64,000 nt of DNA from Comamonadaceae bacterium (GTDB taxonomy: Bacteria; Pseudomonadota; Gammaproteobacteria; Burkholderiales; Burkholderiaceae_C), in the NCBI GenBank assembly GCA_009996515.1, contig JAACZV010000007.1, positions 89,490 through 153,489 on the forward strand, in the 5' to 3' direction. Shown in pieces: positions 58,582 through 64,000 of this stretch (position 1 is its first letter; each line of letters starts with the position of its first letter). The position numbers and the translations under genes were made by a program. Below the pieces are notes generated by a model. It worked only from the letters and a program-made list of their open reading frames with translations. It had not been told where the DNA came from and ran no database searches.

Positions 58582-60843
58582 ATGAGCCTCGCGCCCGACC
58601 CCAGCGACAACCCCGCGCTCCGCCAGGCGCTGCGCGAGCTGGATGTCATTCTGGCCAACGCGGGCGTCGGCGTGGTGTTCGTGAAGGCGCGCAAGCTGGT
58701 GCGCTGCAACCAGCGCTACGCCGAGATCTACGGCTTCGCCAGCCCGGAGGCGGCCGTCGGCCGCAGCAGCGTGGAGCTGTACGAGAGCGAGGACGAGGCC
58801 CGCAGCCTGGGTCGCCGCGCCTATCCGGTGCTGGCGGCCGGCGAGACCTTCCGCAGCGAACAGCTGATGCTGCGCCAGAACGGCGCGCGCTTCTGGACCC
58901 AGCTGACCGGCCGCCTCATCGATCCCGCCGACCCGTCGGTCGGCTCGATCTGGATCGTCGAGGACATCCACGAGCGCAAGCTGGCCGACGCGGCGCTGGC
59001 CGACCTGCATGCCGAGCAGCAGCTGATCTTCGACCACGCGATGGTGGGCATCGTCTTCCTGCGCGGCCGCCGCGTGACGCGCTGCAACCGCGCCTTCGAA
59101 CAGCTGTTCGGCTACGGCCCCGGCGAGCTGGACGGCCAGCTGTCGCGCGTCTGGTACCTCAGCGAGGCGGACTGGAAGGCCGCCGGCGACCTCTGCTACG
59201 AGCCGCTGTCGCGCGGCGACTCCTTCCACGCCGAGATGCTGCTGGGCCGCAAGGACGGCACGCCCGTCTGGTGCGAGGTGCGCAGCAAGGCCATCGATCG
59301 CAGCGACCTGTCGCGCGGCTCGATCTGGATCACGCAGGACATCACCGCACGCAAGCAGGCCGAGCAAGACCTGGTGCGCTCCAAGGCCCAGCTGGAAGCC
59401 CTGGTCGCCCAGCGCACCGAGCAGCTCAGCCAGACCGTCGCGGCGCTGGAGCTCAAGGTCGCCGAACAGCAGGCCGCCGAGGCCCGCGCCGAGCGCCTGG
59501 CCCTGTTCGATGCGCTGACCGGCCTGCCCAACCGCCACCTGCTCGCCGACCGCGCCAGCCAGGCCCTGGACATCGCCCGCCGCAGCGACGAGCCGCTGGC
59601 CGTGCTGTTCCTGGACCTGGACCACTTCAAGAACGTCAACGACTCGCTGGGCCACCGCGTCGGTGACAGCCTGCTGACCCAGCTGGCCGCGCGGCTGCGC
59701 GGCGCCGTGCGCGAGCAGGACACCGTGGCCCGCATGGGCGGCGACGAGTTCGTCCTCGTGCTGCCGCTGACCGACGTCGCCGGCGCCGCCCACCTGGCCA
59801 CCAAGCTGATGGCGCTGGCCAGCGCCCCCTTCCACGTCGACCAGCAGGAGCTGACCGTCACGCCGTCCATGGGCATCGCGATGTTCCCGACGGATGGCGG
59901 CGACTTCGAGACGCTGTGCAAATGCGCCGACGCGGCCATGTTCCGCGCCAAGAAGGATGGCCGCAACGCCTACCGCTTCTTCACGAGCGAGATGCAGGCC
60001 CAGTCGGCCCGCGCGCTGCAGCTGGAGAACGGGCTGCGTCGGGCGCTGGAGCGCGGTCAGCTCAGCCTGCACTACCAGCCCCAGTTCGCGCTCGACGCCC
60101 ACGGCGGCGACACGCCCTACGGCGGCGACGGCAAGGCCCGCATCGTCGGCGCCGAGGCCTTGCTGCGCTGGCACCACCCCGAGCTGGGCTGGGTGTCGCC
60201 GGCCGAGTTCATCCCCATCGCCGAGGCCTCCGGGCTGATCCTGCCCATCGGCGAATGGGTGCTGCGGGAGGCGCTGTCGCAGCTGCGGCGCTGGGACCGC
60301 GCCGGCCTGCCGCAGCTGGCCATGGCCGTCAACCTGTCGGCCGTGCAGTTCCGCCATGACGACCTGCCGGCGCTGGTGGGCCGCCTGCTGGACGAGCTCG
60401 GCGTGCAGGCCCATCGCCTGGAACTGGAGCTCACCGAGGGCGCCGCGATGGACAATCCGGCCGCCGCCATCGCCGTCATGAACGCGCTGCATGCGCGCGG
60501 CGTGCAGCTGTCCATCGACGACTTCGGCACCGGCCACTCCTCGCTGAGCTATCTGAAGCGCTTCCGGGTCGGCAAGCTCAAGATCGACCAGTCCTTCGTG
60601 CGCGACCTGACCGAGGACGCCGAGGACCGCGCCATCGTCGACGCGGTCATCCGCATGGCCGGCGCCCTGGGCCTGCAGACCCTGGCCGAGGGCGTGGAGA
60701 CCGAGGGCCAGCTGGCCTTCCTGCGCCGCCAGGGCTGCCAGGCCGTGCAGGGCTATCTGTTCAGCCGCCCGCTGCCGGCCGAGGCTTTTGCAGAATTCGT
60801 GCTGGACCGCATCGCCCCCCTCTCCGCTTTTGCCCTGACATGA
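58582..60843 (+). CDS. PAS-PAS-GGDEF-EAL c-di-GMP protein
   Basis: 753 residues, soluble, with no membrane helix. Two PAS/PAC units (about 15-140 and 140-265), a coiled-coil linker, GGDEF about 305-465 and EAL about 485-745. GGDEF is intact at 386-390; EAL at 525-527 with [26 protein letters not shown] and TLAEGVE. A short glycine-rich insert ([15 protein letters not shown]) splits the first EAL strands. Both domains look active, so net direction is unclear. The TGA overlaps the pyrF ATG (ATGA). Confidence 0.92.
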   Translation: MSLAPDPSDNPALRQALRELDVILANAGVGVVFVKARKLVRCNQRYAEIYGFASPEAAVGRSSVELYESEDEARSLGRRAYPVLAAGETFRSEQLMLRQNGARFWTQLTGRLIDPADPSVGSIWIVEDIHERKLADAALADLHAEQQLIFDHAMVGIVFLRGRRVTRCNRAFEQLFGYGPGELDGQLSRVWYLSEADWKAAGDLCYEPLSRGDSFHAEMLLGRKDGTPVWCEVRSKAIDRSDLSRGSIWITQDITARKQAEQDLVRSKAQLEALVAQRTEQLSQTVAALELKVAEQQAAEARAERLALFDALTGLPNRHLLADRASQALDIARRSDEPLAVLFLDLDHFKNVNDSLGHRVGDSLLTQLAARLRGAVREQDTVARMGGDEFVLVLPLTDVAGAAHLATKLMALASAPFHVDQQELTVTPSMGIAMFPTDGGDFETLCKCADAAMFRAKKDGRNAYRFFTSEMQAQSARALQLENGLRRALERGQLSLHYQPQFALDAHGGDTPYGGDGKARIVGAEALLRWHHPELGWVSPAEFIPIAEASGLILPIGEWVLREALSQLRRWDRAGLPQLAMAVNLSAVQFRHDDLPALVGRLLDELGVQAHRLELELTEGAAMDNPAAAIAVMNALHARGVQLSIDDFGTGHSSLSYLKRFRVGKLKIDQSFVRDLTEDAEDRAIVDAVIRMAGALGLQTLAEGVETEGQLAFLRRQGCQAVQGYLFSRPLPAEAFAEFVLDRIAPLSAFALT

Positions 60844-61643
60844 CGACTTTTGTTGCCCAGCTCCAAGCCCGTTCTTCCTCCCGCCTGTGCGTGGGCCTCG
60901 ACCCCGAGCCGGCCAAGCTGCCGGGCGCCTGGGCCGGCGATGCCAGCAAGTTCTACGACTTCTGCGCCGCCATCGTCGATGCGACCCACGACCTGGTCTG
61001 CGCCTTCAAGCCGCAGATCGCCTACTTCGCCGCCCACCGCGCCGAGGACCAGCTGGAGCGCCTGATCGACCACATCCACGCGGTCGCGCCCGGCGTGCCC
61101 GTCATCCTGGACGCCAAGCGCGGCGACATCGGCTCCACCGCCGAGCAGTACGCCCGCGAGGCCTTCGTGCGCTACCGCGCCGACGCCGTCACGCTGTCGC
61201 CCTTCATGGGCTTCGACAGCATCGAGCCCTACCTCGCCTACGAGGGCAAGGGCGCCATCCTGCTGTGCCGCACCTCCAACAAGGGCGGCGACGACTGGCA
61301 GATGCAGCGCCTGGCCGACGTGCCGGGCCAGCCGCGGCTGTTCGAGCACCTGGCCCACCTCGCCGAGACGCAATGGAACCGCAACGGCCAGCTGGGCCTG
61401 GTCGTCGGCGCCACCTACCCCGAAGAGATCGCCCGCGTGCGCGAGCTCGCGCCCACGCTGCCGCTGCTGGTGCCGGGGGTCGGCGCCCAGGGCGGCGATG
61501 CCGCGGCCGTCGTGCAGGCCGCGGGCCGCACGGCGCCGCTGGTCGTGAACTCCTCGCGCGCCGTCCTCTATGCCGGCCGCGGCGAAGACTTCGCCGCCCG
61601 CGCCCGCGCCGTCGCGGAGGCGACCCGACAGGCCCTGAGCTGA
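60840..61643 (+). CDS. pyrF: Orotidine 5'-phosphate decarboxylase (long form)
   Basis: 267 residues; the longer subfamily typical of betaproteobacteria and actinobacteria. [17 protein letters not shown] start, catalytic [18 protein letters not shown] with the Asp-Lys-Asp array, LSPFMGFDS and [10 protein letters not shown] phosphate loop. It makes UMP from OMP. Its start lies in the stop of the c-di-GMP gene, an unusual coupling, and the next start codon follows two bases after its stop. Confidence 0.96.
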   Translation: MTTFVAQLQARSSSRLCVGLDPEPAKLPGAWAGDASKFYDFCAAIVDATHDLVCAFKPQIAYFAAHRAEDQLERLIDHIHAVAPGVPVILDAKRGDIGSTAEQYAREAFVRYRADAVTLSPFMGFDSIEPYLAYEGKGAILLCRTSNKGGDDWQMQRLADVPGQPRLFEHLAHLAETQWNRNGQLGLVVGATYPEEIARVRELAPTLPLLVPGVGAQGGDAAAVVQAAGRTAPLVVNSSRAVLYAGRGEDFAARARAVAEATRQALS

Positions 61644-61645
61644 GC

Positions 61646-64000
61646 ATGGCCCGCGCCGCCGACGACATCAGCAGCCTCGTCGGCCACGCGGCGCCGCCCG
61701 AGCAGCAACGCCTGCGCCTGGCGACCAGCATGCGCTGGCATGCGGCGCGCATCTTCCTGCTGGCCTGCGGGCCCATCTTCCTGCCGGTGGCGGCGCTGCT
61801 CTGGTACACCCGCCAGGCCGGTGAATGGCTGGACGGCTGGCTGCCGCCGCTGCTGGCGACGCTGATCGCGCTGCTGGCCCTGCTGCGCCTGCTGACGCTG
61901 CCGCGCCGCCCGCGCCGCGAACCCCGGCCGGCCGTCGCGCTGCTGATGATGGCCCTGGTCATTGCGCTGCCGGTCAGCGTCGCCGTGTCGCGCAACCTCG
62001 GCCTGTGGGCGCTGGGCCTGACGGCGGCGGGCCTGATCGTGGCCTTCGTCACCGGCATGCTGGGCCTGGGCGCCGGCCTGCTGCTGACCGCGCTGGCCGG
62101 CGCGGCGCTGGCCGGCCTGGGCGGCGCCGAGGCCATGGGCTGGGCCACCCAGCCCGAGGCCATGCACAGCCTGCCGCTGCGCTTGGGCATCCAGCTCGGC
62201 CTGCTGGGCGCGGGCCTGGTCACCGGCATCGCGCTGTTCAAGATGATGCAGCGCTCGCTGGCCGAGGCCGAGGAGCGCACGGCGCGCTTCCGCGGACTGC
62301 TGGGCATGGCCGTGGACTGGTACTGGGAGATGGACCGCGAGTACCGCTTCACCCATGTGGCCGAGGAGCGGCCCGGCAGCGCCGGCCTGGACGTGCAGGC
62401 CTGCCTGGGCAAGACGCCCTGGGACATCGACGACATGGGCCTGTCGGACGACGAGCTGGACGCCCACCGCGCCGACCTCGAATCGCGCCGCCCCTTCCAC
62501 GCCATGCTGGCCCGCCGCGCCGGCCCGGACGGCAGCGCGCTGTGGGTCTCCATCAGCGGCGAGCCGCGCTTCGACGCGCAGGGCAATTTCCGCGGCTACT
62601 GGGGCGTGGGCCGCGACGTGACGGGCGAGGTGGCCGCCGAGCAGACCGTGCAGGCCACCGAGACGCGCTACCGCGAGCTGTTCCGCCGCTCGCCCAGCCC
62701 GCTGGTGCTGCACCGCTGGGGCCGCGTCGTCGACGCCAACCCGGCCGCCATGGCCATGTTCGGCTATGCGCAGCGCTCCAGCATGATCGGCCAGGACTTG
62801 TTCAGCCACTACGAGCCTGGCGACGACGAGAGCGCGCGCCAGCAGGCCCTGCGGCTGGAAGGCCTGGCACCGGGCGCCATGCAGCCCATGGCCGAGTACC
62901 GGCTGCGCACGCTGTCGCGCCGGCGCCGCCTGGTGCAGGCCACCAGCGTGCGCGTGGAGACCGCCTCGGGGCCGGCCACGCTGACCTTCTTCACCGACCA
63001 GACCGAGCAGAGCCGCGCCCAGGACGCGCTGCGCCGCTCGGAGGGCCTGCTGTCGCACCTGGTGGCCACCAGCCCCGACGTCATCACGCTGACCGAGGCC
63101 GAGAGCGGCCGCTACGCGATGGTCAACAAGGCCTTCGAGGCGCTCACCGGCTGGGACGGCGCCGAGGTGTTGGGCCGCACGTCCGACGAGATCGGCATCT
63201 GGCACGACCCGGCCGACCGCGTCGCCATCCGCGAGGCCATTCGCCGCGACGGCACGGCCAGCAACCTGCCCATCAGCTTCCGCCGCAAGGACGGCAGCAC
63301 GATCTCCATGCTGGTGTCGGTCGCGCCCTTCGAGATGGACGGCCAGAACTACCTGGTGCTGTACGCCCGCGACGTCAGCGAGAGCGAACGCACCCGGCTC
63401 GTGCACGGCGCCATCCTGGAGAACGCGTCCATCGGCATCGCGCTGACGCGCGACCAGCAGTTCGTGCTGGCCAACCCGCGCATCGAAGCCATGTTCGGCT
63501 GGGCGCGCGGCACGCTGCTGGGCCAGCATGGCAGCGTCGTCTGGCCCGGCGTGGAGGAATGGCAGGCCGTGGGCCGCGACCTCGGCGCCGCGCTGGCCGC
63601 CGGCGAGCAGGTCGAGACCGAGCGCACCATGCGCCGCCGCGACGGCTCCACCTTCCTGGCCCGGCTGCTGGCCAAGGCTGTCGACCCGGCCCATCCCAGC
63701 CGCGGCGGCACGATCTGGATCATCGAGGACATCACCGAGCGCCGCCGCGTCGAGGACCAGCTCGCCCAGGCCAAGGACGCGGCCCAGGCCGCCAGCCGCG
63801 CCAAGAGCGCCTTCCTGGCCAACACCAGCCACGAGATCCGCACGCCGCTCAACGGCCTGCTGGGCCTGGGACGGCTGGCCCAGCAGCCCGACATCGCCGA
63901 GGCGCAGCGGCGCGACTACCTGAACCAGATGATGGACAGCGCCGAGAGCCTGTCGGGCCTGATCTCCGACATCCTGGACCTGTCCAAGATCGAGGCCGGG
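61646..64000 (+). CDS. Multi-PAS sensor histidine kinase (partial, 3' end outside window)
   Basis: 785 codons remain open to the window edge. The N-terminus has about six membrane helices (MASE-like, about 35-205: IFLLACGPIFLPVAALLWY ... GLLGAGLVTGIALFKMM), followed by four PAS/PAC domains at about 212-325, 340-453, 465-582 and 585-700, and the HisKA start with FLANTSHEIRTPLNGLLGL; the phosphorylated His is residue 729. The ATPase domain and any receiver lie beyond 64000. The ATG follows the pyrF stop by two bases, so it is likely co-transcribed with it. Confidence 0.88.
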   Translation, partial: MARAADDISSLVGHAAPPEQQRLRLATSMRWHAARIFLLACGPIFLPVAALLWYTRQAGEWLDGWLPPLLATLIALLALLRLLTLPRRPRREPRPAVALLMMALVIALPVSVAVSRNLGLWALGLTAAGLIVAFVTGMLGLGAGLLLTALAGAALAGLGGAEAMGWATQPEAMHSLPLRLGIQLGLLGAGLVTGIALFKMMQRSLAEAEERTARFRGLLGMAVDWYWEMDREYRFTHVAEERPGSAGLDVQACLGKTPWDIDDMGLSDDELDAHRADLESRRPFHAMLARRAGPDGSALWVSISGEPRFDAQGNFRGYWGVGRDVTGEVAAEQTVQATETRYRELFRRSPSPLVLHRWGRVVDANPAAMAMFGYAQRSSMIGQDLFSHYEPGDDESARQQALRLEGLAPGAMQPMAEYRLRTLSRRRRLVQATSVRVETASGPATLTFFTDQTEQSRAQDALRRSEGLLSHLVATSPDVITLTEAESGRYAMVNKAFEALTGWDGAEVLGRTSDEIGIWHDPADRVAIREAIRRDGTASNLPISFRRKDGSTISMLVSVAPFEMDGQNYLVLYARDVSESERTRLVHGAILENASIGIALTRDQQFVLANPRIEAMFGWARGTLLGQHGSVVWPGVEEWQAVGRDLGAALAAGEQVETERTMRRRDGSTFLARLLAKAVDPAHPSRGGTIWIIEDITERRRVEDQLAQAKDAAQAASRAKSAFLANTSHEIRTPLNGLLGLGRLAQQPDIAEAQRRDYLNQMMDSAESLSGLISDILDLSKIEAG

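Overview
The window is 64 kb of GC-rich (about 70 percent), densely packed chromosomal DNA from a betaproteobacterium, most likely order Burkholderiales in the Roseateles/Mitsuaria/Rubrivivax/Leptothrix neighbourhood. The evidence is housekeeping gene order typical of that order (fur-bamE-dapB-exbBD-leuS-lptE-holA, lptD-surA-rsmA, metX-metW, hpf-ptsN-hprK), TANAAT-type -10 boxes close to start codons, and many ATGA/TGATG overlaps. I assign no species. No rRNA, tRNA, CRISPR array, insertion sequence or prophage was seen. The left end cuts arfB and the right end cuts a multi-PAS histidine kinase.

Layout. 1-7 kb: arfB, a FAD oxidoreductase, an EamA exporter, a GST, a CYTH-CHAD protein, and a GntR(YtrA)-ABC-permease operon with its own inverted repeat. 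7-16.2 kb: the most system-like block. A B12-type photoreceptor repressor (LitR/CarH family, with Wx9EH and ExHxxG motifs) is co-oriented with a diiron ferritin-like protein. It diverges from an eight-gene, almost fully overlapping operon: FAD oxidoreductase, DUF1365, CFA-synthase-like methyltransferase, chalcone-isomerase-like protein, MFS carrier, DUF3833 lipoprotein, SDR and an NTF2-like protein. A 15-bp palindrome and further half-sites lie between them. I read this as a light/singlet-oxygen responsive membrane-lipid modification island. 16-34 kb: corA, hpf-ptsN-hprK, fur, cell-envelope and essential genes (bamE, dapB, exbBD, leuS, lptE, holA), a cupredoxin plus GGDEF-EAL pair, pncC-pgpA-thiL and the malic enzyme maeB.

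34-43 kb: a secreted barnase-type RNase followed by a barstar-type inhibitor, the lptD-surA-rsmA operon, what looks like a kinase-less remnant of amgK next to lptD, and a four-gene minus-strand operon (unknown protein, XRE regulator, small membrane protein, LysR regulator) whose promoter contains a perfect inverted repeat, as in toxin-antitoxin modules. 43-54 kb: an M20 peptidase, a GGEEF diguanylate cyclase, a Lys-rich secreted peptide, metX-metW behind a SAM-II riboswitch and terminator, a chemoreceptor, SppA, an FMN glutamate-synthase-family protein and a second GST. 54-64 kb: a DUF898-M48 protease pair, purB, a GNAT acetyltransferase, then a tightly coupled PAS-GGDEF-EAL/pyrF/PAS-histidine-kinase run.

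How they connect: most genes are core metabolism and envelope assembly. The accessory content concentrates in the LitR lipid island, the barnase/barstar pair, the XRE module, and four c-di-GMP or two-component signalling proteins.
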